From the NCBI RefSeq assembly GCF_013396335.1, contig NZ_JABWSY010000005.1, positions 1 to 64,000 on the forward strand: 64,000 nt of DNA. The letters run 5' to 3'. Shown here in pieces: positions 31,697 to 40,804 of the stretch. The notes beneath the pieces were generated by a model, which saw only the letters and a program-made list of their open reading frames with translations, was not told the DNA's origin and ran no database searches. The translations under genes and the position numbers were made by a program. This stretch comes from Bacillus sp. EB106-08-02-XG196. Lineage in GTDB: Bacteria > Bacillota > Bacilli > Bacillales > Cytobacillaceae. How positions within the stretch are numbered: the first letter of the stretch is position 1; every line of letters begins with the position of its first letter.

Positions 31697-33046
31697 ATGA
31701 ATGATTTATATGCAGATCGTCTGCCACCGCAAAATATTGAAGCTGAACAGGCTGTGTTAGGTGCGATATTCCTAGAGCCCTCTTCTTTAACGGTAGCTTC
31801 CGAAGTCTTAATACCAGAAGACTTTTATCGTGCTGCTCACCAAAAGATATTTAATGCGATGCTGAAGCTGAATGACGAAGGTAAGGTAGTTGACCTTGTA
31901 ACGGTAACAGAGGAGTTAGCAGCAGCAAAGCTCATTGAAGATACTGGCGGGGTGAGTTATTTAAGTGAATTGGCCAGCTCTGTCCCGACAGCAGCCAATA
32001 TTGAGTATTATGCGAGAATCGTAGAAGAAAAGTCGCTGCTGAGACGGTTAATCCGCACGGCAACAGAGATTGCTTCTGATGGTTATTCTCGTGAAGATGA
32101 AGTGGAAGCACTATTAAGCGAAGCTGAAAAAAATATCCTCGCTGTCGCTCAGCGGAAAAATGCTGGTGCCTTCCACAATATAAAAGATGTTCTTGTACGT
32201 ACGTATGACAATATTGAAGAAATGCATAACCGCGTTGGAGAAATTACCGGTATTTCCACAGGATTTGCAGAGCTTGATCGAATGACTGCAGGATTTCAGC
32301 GAAATGATTTAATTATCGTTGGAGCCCGTCCTTCCGTTGGTAAAACCGCCTTTGCCTTAAACATTGCGTCAAACGTCGCAATCAAAACAGGAGAAAATGT
32401 TGCGATATTCAGTCTTGAGATGGGCGCGGAACAGCTGGTCATGCGTATGCTTTGTTCGGAGGGAAATATCGATGCACAGCGTCTGCGTACCGGCTCTCTT
32501 ACCGATGACGACTGGGGCAAGCTGACGATGGCAATGGGTGCTCTTTCAAACTCAGGTATCTTTATTGACGATACGCCGGGGGTAAGAATCAGTGATATCC
32601 GTTCCAAGTGCCGCCGCTTAAAACAAGAGCACGGTTTAGGTATGATATTGATTGATTACTTGCAGTTGATCTTGGGAAGCGGCCGTGCCGGCGAGAACCG
32701 TCAGCAGGAAGTATCGGAAATTTCCCGTTCCCTTAAGCAATTAGCCCGTGAGCTTCAAGTACCAGTTATCGCCCTTTCTCAGCTTTCCCGTGGAGTTGAG
32801 CAGCGTCAGGATAAACGCCCGATGATGTCCGATATCCGTGAATCCGGTTCGATTGAGCAGGATGCCGATATCGTTGCCTTCCTATACCGTGATGATTACT
32901 ACGATAAAGAATCCGAGAATAAAAACATCATCGAAATCATCATCGCTAAGCAGCGTAACGGCCCAACCGGCACCGTTTCCCTCGCCTTTGTAAAAGAATA
33001 CAATAAATTCGTAAACCTCGAAACCAGGTACGATCCAAGTGCATAA
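31697..33046 (+). CDS. dnaB: Replicative DNA helicase (DnaB type; dnaC in B. subtilis)
   Basis: Hexameric 5'-3' fork helicase, 449 residues. The N-terminal domain that binds primase (RLPPQNIEAEQAVLGAIFLEP) is joined to a RecA-like C-terminal domain with Walker A (GARPSVGKTAFAL) and Walker B (MILIDYLQLI), plus the DnaB motif LSQLSRGVEQR. ATG follows a strong AGGAGG. The order rplI-dnaB-purA is the Bacillus arrangement, here interrupted by a NERD gene on the other strand. Confidence 0.98.
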   Translation: MNDLYADRLPPQNIEAEQAVLGAIFLEPSSLTVASEVLIPEDFYRAAHQKIFNAMLKLNDEGKVVDLVTVTEELAAAKLIEDTGGVSYLSELASSVPTAANIEYYARIVEEKSLLRRLIRTATEIASDGYSREDEVEALLSEAEKNILAVAQRKNAGAFHNIKDVLVRTYDNIEEMHNRVGEITGISTGFAELDRMTAGFQRNDLIIVGARPSVGKTAFALNIASNVAIKTGENVAIFSLEMGAEQLVMRMLCSEGNIDAQRLRTGSLTDDDWGKLTMAMGALSNSGIFIDDTPGVRISDIRSKCRRLKQEHGLGMILIDYLQLILGSGRAGENRQQEVSEISRSLKQLARELQVPVIALSQLSRGVEQRQDKRPMMSDIRESGSIEQDADIVAFLYRDDYYDKESENKNIIEIIIAKQRNGPTGTVSLAFVKEYNKFVNLETRYDPSA

Positions 33047-33060
33047 CTTTTTTGAGAGCT

Positions 33061-33087
33061 AGCCAAACCTTTGGCTGGCTTTTTTTT
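33061..33087 (+). terminator. Terminator after dnaB
   Basis: AGCCAAA/TTTGGCT stem (extendable by flanking AGCT/GGCT) followed by eight T. Confidence 0.9.
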
Positions 33088-33128
33088 GATAGATTCGTAA
33101 CTCTACAAAGCTAGGCTTGTAATGTTGA

Positions 33129-33284
33129 GGCTATTCGTGCCTATTCAAGCTGAAAAAGGAGGCCGGTGGTAACGAATAGAGGCTATTCGTGCCCGTTCAA
33201 TCTGAAAAAGAAGGTTAGCGGTAACGAATAGAGGTTATTCGTGCCCGCTCTAGCTTAAAAAGTAGATAGACGGTAACGAATAGA
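33129..33284. repeat. Three tandem 52-bp repeats with palindromic ends
   Basis: Units at 33129-33180, 33181-33232 and 33233-33284 each start GGCTATTCGTGCC (GGTTATTC in the third) and end GGTAACGAATAGA. The middle part varies more than the ends. At each unit boundary CGAATAG-AGG-CTATTCG makes a hairpin, and within a unit CTATTCGT pairs with ACGAATAG. No coding potential is seen. The repeats lie between dnaB and the convergent NERD gene. Confidence 0.92.
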
Positions 33285-33289
33285 AAAAA

Positions 33290-34195
33290 TTACTGTTTTA
33301 AACTGTAATAAGATGATCTACTATGTCTTATTAGTTCAAGGTTTTTTGCTAAAATTCGTCTAATTGTTTTTTTAGACTTTATTATGTCGCACCAATCATG
33401 AATAGTATTTGTCGTAATTTTTTTATCTGGAAAAAGCAAGCTAAATTCGTTCACACTTCTTAATATAGCTGACTCAGCCTCCTCTATACATCCACAGTTC
33501 TTACATATCAGTGTTTCGTTAGTTAAAAAACGATTACAGTTGCAGCAAGCCATACCTTTATTCAATTTTTCAAAGTAATATTGAGGTAGTTTCGAATAGG
33601 GAGATTCAATTTTATGCAGACTTTCTAACTGCTCTGCTAATTGAAAATGCTTTTGGTTTAGTTTTACTGGTCGAGTATTTAGTTTTTTCAAAAAGCGGTT
33701 AAGCTGTGTTGGAAAAATAATGTCGGGTTGGGTTGAGGGTATATATAAATGAAACTCGGGGTTGTTGAAGATAAGATAGGATTCAATTGCAAAATGATTT
33801 CCTAAGTCGTGCAGCAATTTTTTAAGTAAGGTTTCACAGCGTTCAAGTTGGTGTAATGGGTTCTTTTGCAGGACACCAGCGGGGTTATACCATTTATCAT
33901 CTTTGACAACGTAATCGCCTTCAAAATTTTTTACGTCTAATAGATAAATTTTCTCATAAGCAATGATTAACGTATCAATTTGGAAAGTAGATTGGCTATA
34001 TTCAAGTAATAAGTCATGTAGAACTAACCAATTATCAGTTAGATTTAGCAGCCAAATATCGCTTCTTACCTCGCCTTCATACCCTTTATTGATTGCCCAA
34101 AAATGTTTTTTATCATTTTCTGAAAAATCCATTCTAGCATTTAAAAAGCGATTAAGCACTAATTTCAACGGTTCTGGCCTCTGTCTAAAAACCAT
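33290..34195 (-). CDS. NERD domain protein with zinc-ribbon-like C-terminus
   Basis: A 301-residue protein. Residues about 40-150 fit the nuclease-related NERD domain (GYEGEVRSDIWLLNL, then TLIIAYEKIYLLDVKNFEGDYVV, with the D-x-K core of PD-(D/E)XK nucleases). A CxxC ... CxxCGC cluster follows (CCNCNRF and CKNCGC), likely zinc-binding, and then a helical C-terminal part. Start at 34195 is chosen for GGAAGGAAG six bases upstream. NERD proteins are common in bacilli without a settled role. Its insertion on the minus strand between dnaB and purA makes it accessory here. Confidence 0.8.
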   Translation of the reverse strand: MVFRQRPEPLKLVLNRFLNARMDFSENDKKHFWAINKGYEGEVRSDIWLLNLTDNWLVLHDLLLEYSQSTFQIDTLIIAYEKIYLLDVKNFEGDYVVKDDKWYNPAGVLQKNPLHQLERCETLLKKLLHDLGNHFAIESYLIFNNPEFHLYIPSTQPDIIFPTQLNRFLKKLNTRPVKLNQKHFQLAEQLESLHKIESPYSKLPQYYFEKLNKGMACCNCNRFLTNETLICKNCGCIEEAESAILRSVNEFSLLFPDKKITTNTIHDWCDIIKSKKTIRRILAKNLELIRHSRSSYYSLKQ

Positions 34196-34267
34196 ATAAC
34201 ACTTCCTTCCTCTAATACCTATTTTATAAAAAACCAAACCTACTTACAAGCTAGATTCATAAATTAA

Positions 34268-34316
34268 TATTTTACGAACATATTTTAATAAGTTTATATA
34301 AATCGTTCGTGTTTTA
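34268..34316. promoter_or_regulatory. PurR operator (two inverted PurBoxes) upstream of purA
   Basis: Two CGAAC cores in opposite orientation (34275-34279, and GTTCG at 34305-34309) lie 30 bp apart inside A/T-rich flanks: TTTACGAACATATT and, on the other strand, AAACACGAACGATT. This matches the paired PurBox operator of Bacillus PurR, which represses purA when PRPP is low. A plausible promoter follows (TTGACT at 34317-34322, TAAACT at 34341-34346). Confidence 0.78.
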
Positions 34317-34390
34317 TTGACTTTTACCTGTATTAATTGTTAAACTTGTGTGTGGAAAAAGAAAAACGTATTTAATTTGGAGGTGCCTAT

Positions 34391-35683
34391 ATGACGTCAG
34401 TAGTGGTAGTTGGTACACAATGGGGAGACGAAGGAAAAGGTAAAATTACCGATTTTCTTTCCGAAAATGCAGAGGCAATTGCTCGATATCAAGGTGGGAA
34501 TAACGCAGGTCATACCATTAAATTCAACGGTGAAACATATAAATTACACCTTATTCCATCTGGGATATTTTATAAGGAGAAAGTTTGCGTGATTGGCAAT
34601 GGAATGGTTGTCGATCCTAAGGCACTTGTTGCAGAACTTGCTTATCTACACGAAAAAGGGATTACAACCGATAACCTTCGCATTAGTAACCGCGCGCATG
34701 TTATCCTTCCTTACCATTTAAAACTTGATGTTGTCGAGGAAGAAAGTAAGGGGGCCAATAAAATTGGAACCACTAAAAAAGGAATCGGCCCTGCTTATAT
34801 GGATAAAGCAGCACGAGTTGGAATCAGAATTGCTGACCTCCTAGAGCGTGATGTTTTTGAAGAAAAGCTTGAACGAAACCTAGCTGAAAAAAATCGACTA
34901 TTTGAACGCATTTATGAGACAACGGGTTTTACAAAAGAAGAGATCTTGGATGAGTATTTCGAATATGGACAGCAAATTAAACAATATGTTTGTGATACAT
35001 CAGTAGTATTAAATGATGCCCTGGATGAGGGCAAACGGGTTTTATTTGAAGGCGCTCAGGGAGTTATGTTGGATATTGACCAAGGTACGTATCCATTTGT
35101 TACTTCATCGAACCCAGTTGCAGGAGGAGTTACAATTGGATCTGGCGTAGGCCCGTCGAAAATTACCCACGTTGTGGGTGTTTGTAAAGCTTACACCTCT
35201 CGCGTAGGAGACGGACCATTCCCAACTGAGTTACATGATGAAATTGGCAGTCAAATTCGTGAGGTTGGCCGTGAATACGGTACAACAACTGGACGTCCAC
35301 GCCGAATTGGCTGGTTTGACAGTGTAGTTGTTCGCCATGCACGTCGTGTTAGCGGCTTAACGGACCTATCGCTGAATTCCATTGATGTGTTGTCTGGTCT
35401 TGAGACGTTAAAAATCTGCACAGCCTATAGCTACAAAGGTGAACTGATTACGGAATATCCTGCCAGCCTTAAGGTGTTAGCGGAGTGTGAACCAGTCTAT
35501 GAAGAGCTTCCAGGATGGTCTGAGGATATTACAGGAGTTAAATCATTAGATGAACTGCCAGTAAATGCACGTCATTACGTTGAACGGGTAACGCAGCTTA
35601 CTGGAATTCCATTAACTACCTTCTCTGTAGGTCCAGACCGCAATCAAACAAATGTTGTTCGCAGTCCTTGGAGACAAATTTAA
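34391..35683 (+). CDS. purA: Adenylosuccinate synthetase
   Basis: GTP-dependent enzyme that joins IMP and aspartate to adenylosuccinate, the first step to AMP. The P-loop GDEGKGK at the N-terminus, the conserved QGGNNAGHT and the [14 protein letters not shown] region are present. Length 430 is normal. ATG with GGAGGTG upstream. Regulated by the PurR operator ahead of it and followed by a strong terminator. Confidence 0.98.
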   Translation: MTSVVVVGTQWGDEGKGKITDFLSENAEAIARYQGGNNAGHTIKFNGETYKLHLIPSGIFYKEKVCVIGNGMVVDPKALVAELAYLHEKGITTDNLRISNRAHVILPYHLKLDVVEEESKGANKIGTTKKGIGPAYMDKAARVGIRIADLLERDVFEEKLERNLAEKNRLFERIYETTGFTKEEILDEYFEYGQQIKQYVCDTSVVLNDALDEGKRVLFEGAQGVMLDIDQGTYPFVTSSNPVAGGVTIGSGVGPSKITHVVGVCKAYTSRVGDGPFPTELHDEIGSQIREVGREYGTTTGRPRRIGWFDSVVVRHARRVSGLTDLSLNSIDVLSGLETLKICTAYSYKGELITEYPASLKVLAECEPVYEELPGWSEDITGVKSLDELPVNARHYVERVTQLTGIPLTTFSVGPDRNQTNVVRSPWRQI

Positions 35684-35689
35684 TCACAT

Positions 35690-35723
35690 GAAAGCCCTCA
35701 GTTTCTGAGGGCTTTCACTTTTA
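35690..35723 (+). terminator. Terminator after purA
   Basis: GAAAGCCCTCAG/CTGAGGGCTTTC perfect twelve-base stem, loop TTT, then ACTTTT. Confidence 0.93.
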
Positions 35724-35745
35724 AAAAACTTTTATAAAAAAAGTA

Positions 35746-35775
35746 TTGTACTTTACGTACAAGCCGTGTTATTAT
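35746..35775 (+). promoter_or_regulatory. Promoter of the tRNA cluster
   Basis: TTGTAC (35746-35751), 18 bp, TATTAT (35770-35775), about 35 bp before tRNA-Lys. It is the only good promoter-like sequence between the purA terminator and the tRNAs. Confidence 0.6.
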
Positions 35776-35810
35776 AAAAAGCGTCGTCACAAACGAGACG
35801 TTCTAAGTAC

Positions 35811-35886
35811 GAGCCATTAGCTCAGTTGGTAGAGCATCTGACTTTTAATCAGAGGGTCGAAGGTTCGAATCCTTCATGGCTCACCA
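35811..35886 (+). tRNA. tRNA-Lys (anticodon TTT)
   Basis: 76 nt cloverleaf with acceptor arms GAGCCAT/ATGGCTC, anticodon loop CTTTTAA, T arm GGTTCGAATCC and encoded CCA. First of four tRNAs. Confidence 0.98.
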
Positions 35887-35951
35887 AAGTTTTTTTCGCG
35901 ATAGCGAAAAATAACTTTCCTTTCACGGTAGCAAAATAACTTTCAATTTAT

Positions 35952-36023
35952 GGCCCCTTGGTCAAGTGGTTAAGACACCTCCCTTTCACGGAGGTAACAC
36001 GGGTTCGAATCCCGTAGGGGTCA
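35952..36023 (+). tRNA. tRNA-Glu (anticodon TTC)
   Basis: 72 nt cloverleaf with acceptor arms GGCCCCT/AGGGGTC, anticodon loop CTTTCAC and T arm GGGTTCGAATCCC. CCA is not encoded (the genome continues TTG), so it must be added by the CCA-adding enzyme. Confidence 0.97.
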
Positions 36024-36087
36024 TTGGCGTTTGATTGTTGGCAAAACATCGGCAAGTCCGGTTGCTTGCTGACGATCAATATCATAT

Positions 36088-36164
36088 GGTCTGGTAGTTC
36101 AGTTGGTTAGAATGCCTGCCTGTCACGCAGGAGGTCGCGGGTTCGAGTCCCGTCCAGACCGCCA
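36088..36164 (+). tRNA. tRNA-Asp (anticodon GTC)
   Basis: 77 nt cloverleaf with acceptor arms GGTCTGG/CCAGACC, anticodon loop CTGTCAC and encoded CCA. Confidence 0.98.
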
Positions 36165-36171
36165 TCATAGT

Positions 36172-36244
36172 GGCTCAGTAGCTCAGTCGGTAGAGCAAAG
36201 GACTGAAAATCCTTGTGTCGGCGGTTCGATTCCGTCCTGAGCCA
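36172..36244 (+). tRNA. tRNA-Phe (anticodon GAA)
   Basis: 73 nt cloverleaf with acceptor arms GGCTCAG/CTGAGCC and anticodon loop CTGAAAA; CCA is not encoded. The order Lys-Glu-Asp-Phe equals the B. subtilis trnY cluster after purA. Confidence 0.97.
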
Positions 36245-36252
36245 TAATAAAA

Positions 36253-36282
36253 AAGAAGCTTGCAGATGTAAGCTTCTTTTTT
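36253..36282 (+). terminator. Terminator of the tRNA cluster
   Basis: AAGAAGCTT/AAGCTTCTT nine-base stem followed by six T. Confidence 0.92.
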
Positions 36283-36635
36283 ATTTGTTACAAGCGTAAT
36301 GCTATCGTAATAAAACATCCAATTATTTACATGATTTTGGCGAAGCTTGTCCCATTATGTAAAATGTGGTCATATAATATCACCTGCTAGAAACGTTGAT
36401 ATAATAACTTTTACCTATAAAAATAGGAGAAAATGCATAGATAATTCTTCTGCTTCAAACTCCTATGTTTGTAGTAAAATGTCAGCTATTATACAATTTT
36501 GTTACATTATCAAGACTAATCGTTATTCATTTTAAAAATATGCTAAAGTTATAGAGTAGAAAAAGAGGGAAATTTCTTTTGTAGTTATAAAGCACTAGAT
36601 TAAGAGAGTTGTTTCCGTAATTTAGGAGGATTCCA
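36283..36635. other. Gene-free A/T-rich spacer before the M23 peptidase gene
   Basis: I see no gene in this 353-bp stretch; short open frames lack ribosome binding sites. It presumably holds the promoter of the downstream peptidase gene. A sequence resembling a WalR recognition site lies on the minus strand at 36490-36506 (TGTAAC, five bases, TGTATA; one mismatch to TGTWAH-N5-TGTWAH). Confidence 0.6.
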
Positions 36636-38096
36636 ATGTTATTTCATAATAAAGGAAGTAAATCAAGTAAATTAAAGAAAAAACAATCTTTGAAAACAGC
36701 TGTTATGACAGCGTTTGCGGCTTCTGCACTACTATTCAGCAGCGTGTCTGCAAGTGCTTCAGGTTCGTTCAATTTAACGACTGTTTACCATGTATACCAT
36801 GATCAACAATATATAGGAACTGTTTCTGATAAAGCGGTTGTTGAAAACATTGTCGAAGAAAAGGAAAACCAGTTAAGAGAATCCATTAAGGATATGGACT
36901 TAAATTTGGGCTCAAACATTGAGTACATAAAGGAACAGGTTTTTCATTCAACAGCAAATGATAAAGAAACGATTCAAAAACTTGATAGTACCATCCAGAT
37001 TCAAGCCGAAGCTTCCGCCATTATCATTGACGGAAAGCCTGTTGTTTTCTTAGAAAACCAAGAGACTGCAGAAGATGTTATGAAAAGACTTAAACTTGCC
37101 TATGTAACTCAAGCGCAGCTAGACGAAGTAGAAGCTAGAAAAGCTGCACCAGAAACGGAATTACAACCCTTGAAAGATAATGAAACTCGAATAATAGACG
37201 TAAAAGTAGCAGAAAATGTTTCATTCGATTCAGAAAAAGTTTCACCTGAAGAAATTTTGTCAGCTGAAGAAGCAGTTACCTTTTTACAAAAAGGTACGTT
37301 AGAAGAAAAGAAGTATGTAGTTAATGAAGGCGATGTTCTAGGAACGATTGCCAATAACCATGGATTAGCATTAGACCAATTTCTTGCTTTAAATCCTGGA
37401 CTTACAGAAGATACTGTAGTGAAAATTGGTCAAGAGGTTAATGTTACAGCATTAAAGCCTGTTGTTAAAATTATTGTGGAAAAAGAAGAAAGTCGAAAAG
37501 AAGCAATAGCTTTTGCCAATGAAACCGTAAATGACGAGACTATGCCAAAAGGCGAAACAAAAGTAAAGCAAGAAGGTAAAAATGGAGAGCGGTCTGTTAC
37601 CTATAAAATTTCGACGGAAAATGGAGCAACCACCAGCAGTGTAGTAACAAGTGAGAAAGTCCTTACGGAACCGGTTGCTCATATTGTTGTAAAAGGAACA
37701 AAGGTCATTCCTTCACGTGGCACCGGAAACCTTGCATGGCCTACTGTTGGCGGTTATATTTCTAGTAAGCAAGGCTACAGATGGGGAAAGAACCACAAGG
37801 GGATTGATATCGCAAGACCAAGCAATCGGACCATTAAAGCTGCTGATAATGGTAAAGTAGTATCTGCAGGCTATGATGGCGGCTATGGTAACAAAATCGT
37901 GATTGATCACCAAAATGGTCTACGTACCGTGTATGCCCATCTTGAAACGATCAGTGTAAGTGTAGGGCAAACTGTTTCTCAAGGCTCAGCTATTGGTGTA
38001 ATGGGCTCAACTGGAAACTCAACCGGAGTGCATTTACATTTTGAAGTATACAAAAATGGAGCGCTTCAAAATCCCTTAAATTATGTACATCAATAA
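36636..38096 (+). CDS. Secreted M23 metallopeptidase with LysM and G5 domains
   Basis: A 486-residue exported peptidoglycan hydrolase. A long basic N-terminus leads into a signal peptide ending near ASASGS; a middle region follows, then a LysM-type segment (KKYVVNEGDVLGTIANNHGL), a G5-like domain (about residues 280-365), and a C-terminal M23 domain with zinc ligands in HKGIDIA and HLHFE. It probably cleaves peptide cross-links. It lies directly upstream of walRK, the regulators of cell-wall hydrolases, which suggests it belongs to their regulon. AGGAGG precedes the ATG. Confidence 0.92.
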   Translation: MLFHNKGSKSSKLKKKQSLKTAVMTAFAASALLFSSVSASASGSFNLTTVYHVYHDQQYIGTVSDKAVVENIVEEKENQLRESIKDMDLNLGSNIEYIKEQVFHSTANDKETIQKLDSTIQIQAEASAIIIDGKPVVFLENQETAEDVMKRLKLAYVTQAQLDEVEARKAAPETELQPLKDNETRIIDVKVAENVSFDSEKVSPEEILSAEEAVTFLQKGTLEEKKYVVNEGDVLGTIANNHGLALDQFLALNPGLTEDTVVKIGQEVNVTALKPVVKIIVEKEESRKEAIAFANETVNDETMPKGETKVKQEGKNGERSVTYKISTENGATTSSVVTSEKVLTEPVAHIVVKGTKVIPSRGTGNLAWPTVGGYISSKQGYRWGKNHKGIDIARPSNRTIKAADNGKVVSAGYDGGYGNKIVIDHQNGLRTVYAHLETISVSVGQTVSQGSAIGVMGSTGNSTGVHLHFEVYKNGALQNPLNYVHQ

Positions 38097-38109
38097 TTCC
38101 ACATTATAC

Positions 38110-38142
38110 AAAAGAGTCTCTACTCGTACTAGAGGCTCTTTT
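38110..38142 (+). terminator. Terminator after the M23 peptidase gene
   Basis: AAAAGAG-CTCTA/TAGAG-CTCTTTT stem with one mismatch and a TTTT tail; separates the gene from walR. Confidence 0.8.
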
Positions 38143-38261
38143 CGTGTTAAATACTACTAATAGATGAATTACAACAGAAACAATGGTAAAGTAAACTAGA
38201 GTAGAAATGCCATTTAATATTTTTATCAATAGATTATTTTAAAAACAAAGGAGCAATGGGT

Positions 38262-38972
38262 ATGGAAAAGAAAATTCTCGTAGTGGATGATGAAAAACCG
38301 ATTGCGGATATTTTGCAATTTAACTTAAAAAAAGAGGGCTATGATGTTTACAGTGCTTATGATGGAAACGAGGCTCTCCAGATGGTAGATGAAGTTCAGC
38401 CCGACTTAATTCTCTTAGATATAATGCTGCCTTTAAAAGATGGAATGGAAGTTTGCCGCGAAGTCCGTAAGAAATATGATATGCCGATTATTATGCTGAC
38501 GGCAAAGGATTCGGAAATAGATAAGGTATTAGGCCTTGAGCTTGGTGCAGATGATTATGTAACAAAACCTTTTAGTACGAGGGAATTAATCGCCAGAGTA
38601 AAAGCGAATCTGCGTCGACATCAGGTTGTCATTGCTCAGACAGATGAGGAAGTGGAAACAAATGAAATTGAAATTGGTTCACTTACCATCCATCCAAATG
38701 CCTATGTCGTTTCAAAACGCGGGGAGACGATTGAATTAACCCACCGTGAATTTGAACTCCTTTTCTATTTGGCAAAGCATATTGGACAGGTAATGACAAG
38801 GGAACATCTGCTGCAAACCGTATGGGGCTATGATTATTACGGAGATGTTCGAACAGTGGATGTAACGGTTCGCCGTTTACGTGAAAAGATTGAAGATAAC
38901 CCTAGCCACCCTACGTGGATTGTCACTCGTAGAGGAGTGGGCTACTATTTGCGTAACCCTGATCAGGAGTAA
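38262..38972 (+). CDS. walR: Essential response regulator WalR
   Basis: OmpR-family regulator of cell-wall metabolism. Receiver domain with phosphorylated D53 (LLDIMLP) and lysine in TKPFS, then a winged helix ending [14 protein letters not shown] at 38262 lies at the right distance from AAAGGAG and matches the family start [13 protein letters not shown]; another ATG six bases earlier is too close to the ribosome binding site. 236 residues. First gene of walRKHIJ. Confidence 0.98.
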   Translation: MEKKILVVDDEKPIADILQFNLKKEGYDVYSAYDGNEALQMVDEVQPDLILLDIMLPLKDGMEVCREVRKKYDMPIIMLTAKDSEIDKVLGLELGADDYVTKPFSTRELIARVKANLRRHQVVIAQTDEEVETNEIEIGSLTIHPNAYVVSKRGETIELTHREFELLFYLAKHIGQVMTREHLLQTVWGYDYYGDVRTVDVTVRRLREKIEDNPSHPTWIVTRRGVGYYLRNPDQE

Positions 38973-38980
38973 TGTTCTTC

Positions 38981-40804
38981 ATGAAAAAGGTTAGTTTTTT
39001 TCGTTCTATACATGTGAAATTCGTGATCATCTATGTCCTGCTAATTTTAGTTGCGATGCAGATTATTGGCGTCTATTTTGTCAGGCAGCTCGAAGAAACG
39101 CTAAGGACAAATTTCCAAACCTCTATAAAAGAACGCGTCAATTTGCTTGCCTATAATGTGGTCGAAGAAATGGAAAGAAAAAGGACTCCTGAAGATCCTA
39201 CCCTTGAGGAAGAAATTAAAAAGATTCTTCGTGATTTTGAATCTGCTGATATTTTTGAGGTTAGGGTTATAGAGGGAAAGTCTCGTAAAATTCTGGGAAC
39301 CTCCGATGCAAACCAAGAGATCGTCGGACAGAGGACAACTGAGCTGAGGATTACGCAGTCCATCAACCTCGGGGAAGACTCGAGCAGTATCAGAATCGAT
39401 AAAAAAGGCGGACACCGGATATGGGTTCTTTCGACGCCAATAAAATCAGGCAATAATGTTATTGGCGCTATTTATTTGGAAGCCAAAATAGAAAATGTAT
39501 TTACCCAAATGAAGACCATCAATGGTATTTTTGCAACGGGTACAGGTATTGCATTAGCGATTACGGCTATTTTAGGAATACTGCTGGCACAGACCATAAC
39601 CAGACCCATTACTGACATGAAAAAGCAAGCACTGGCGATGGCGAAAGGAAATTTTTCGCGAAAAGTAAGGGTATATGGACAGGATGAAATTGGAACTTTA
39701 GCACTTACCTTTAACAATTTAACGAAAAAGCTCCAAGAAGCTCAGGCTATGACCGAGGGAGAAAGAAGAAAGCTTTCTTCCGTGTTATCCTATATGACAG
39801 ACGGGGTCATTGCGACTGACCGAAAAGGCAGAGTGATCTTAATCAATGAACCGGCGGCAGAGATGCTGAATGTTTCACGTGAAACAGTTCTCTCACAGCC
39901 AATAATTTCTCTATTAGGATTAAGTGATACGAATACATTTGAAGATTTATTAGAAGAAAAAGATTCGTTAATTCTGGATTATAGTACGAAGAAGGAACAT
40001 TATATCCTTCGTGCAAACTTTTCAGTTATTCAAAAAGAGACTGGTTTTGTAAATGGATTAATTGCGGTCCTTCACGATATAACCGATCAGGAAAAAATTG
40101 ACGCCGAAAGAAGAGAATTTGTTGCCAATGTATCACATGAGTTAAGAACACCTCTCACTACAATGAGAAGCTACTTAGAGGCATTGGCAGATGGTGCCTG
40201 GAAGGATGAAGAGATTGCGCCTAACTTTTTAGAGGTGACGCGGACCGAAACGGAAAGAATGATCCGCCTTGTCAACGACCTTCTGCAGCTATCTAAAATG
40301 GATAGTACAGATTATCGACTCTCAAAAGAATGGGTGAATTTTGTTGATTTCTTTGACCGCATTATTGATCGTTTTGAAATGTCCAAAGAACAAAATGTAA
40401 GCTTTCAAAGATTACTGCCAACTCATGCAATCTTCGTGGAAATAGATGAAGATAAAATGACACAGGTACTTTACAATATTATATCGAATGCACTTAAGTA
40501 TTCTCCAGAAGGCGGACAGGTTACTTTTTCGATTAAAGAGGAAGAAGAAAAGATTGTCGTCAGTATTTCCGATGAAGGGATGGGAATTCCGAAGGAGAAT
40601 ATCTCTAAGATTTTTGATCGTTTTTATCGTGTGGATAAAGCGAGAACGAGAAAATTGGGTGGTACGGGATTAGGTTTGGCCATTGCAAAAGAAATGGTTA
40701 ATGTTCATGGCGGCATGATTTGGGCTGTTAGTGAAGAGGGAAAAGGAACGGAAATTTCCTTTTCACTGCCATACGAGCAATCTGAAGAGGATGAATGGTC
40801 ATGA
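38981..40804 (+). CDS. walK: Essential sensor histidine kinase WalK
   Basis: Membrane sensor of lytic activity/cell-wall state. Layout: helix 1 (about residues 12-32), extracytoplasmic PAS-like domain, helix 2, HAMP, cytoplasmic PAS, HisKA with H386 in VSHELRTPL, and HATPase with N, G1 and G2 boxes (NALKYSPEGG, DEGMGIP, GGTGLGLAI). Start ATG at 38981 fits MKKVSFFRSI of the family. Unusually, the coding sequence carries a perfect parS site (39871-39886). Confidence 0.97.
   Translation: MKKVSFFRSIHVKFVIIYVLLILVAMQIIGVYFVRQLEETLRTNFQTSIKERVNLLAYNVVEEMERKRTPEDPTLEEEIKKILRDFESADIFEVRVIEGKSRKILGTSDANQEIVGQRTTELRITQSINLGEDSSSIRIDKKGGHRIWVLSTPIKSGNNVIGAIYLEAKIENVFTQMKTINGIFATGTGIALAITAILGILLAQTITRPITDMKKQALAMAKGNFSRKVRVYGQDEIGTLALTFNNLTKKLQEAQAMTEGERRKLSSVLSYMTDGVIATDRKGRVILINEPAAEMLNVSRETVLSQPIISLLGLSDTNTFEDLLEEKDSLILDYSTKKEHYILRANFSVIQKETGFVNGLIAVLHDITDQEKIDAERREFVANVSHELRTPLTTMRSYLEALADGAWKDEEIAPNFLEVTRTETERMIRLVNDLLQLSKMDSTDYRLSKEWVNFVDFFDRIIDRFEMSKEQNVSFQRLLPTHAIFVEIDEDKMTQVLYNIISNALKYSPEGGQVTFSIKEEEEKIVVSISDEGMGIPKENISKIFDRFYRVDKARTRKLGGTGLGLAIAKEMVNVHGGMIWAVSEEGKGTEISFSLPYEQSEEDEWS
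39871..39886. other. parS centromere site inside walK
   Basis: TGTTTCACGTGAAACA, a perfect 16-bp palindrome matching the parS consensus TGTTNCACGTGAAACA. It encodes part of NVSRETVL in the PAS region of WalK. It is 19.6 kb from the parS in spo0J on the same side of oriC. Confidence 0.93.

Noticed and set aside
33129-33284. CRISPR-like array
   Set aside because: Units are directly adjacent (52 bp, three copies) without unique spacers of constant length, and no cas genes are near.
36347-36535. 62-codon open frame before the M23 peptidase gene
   Set aside because: No ribosome binding site and irregular composition; the stretch reads as A/T-rich spacer.
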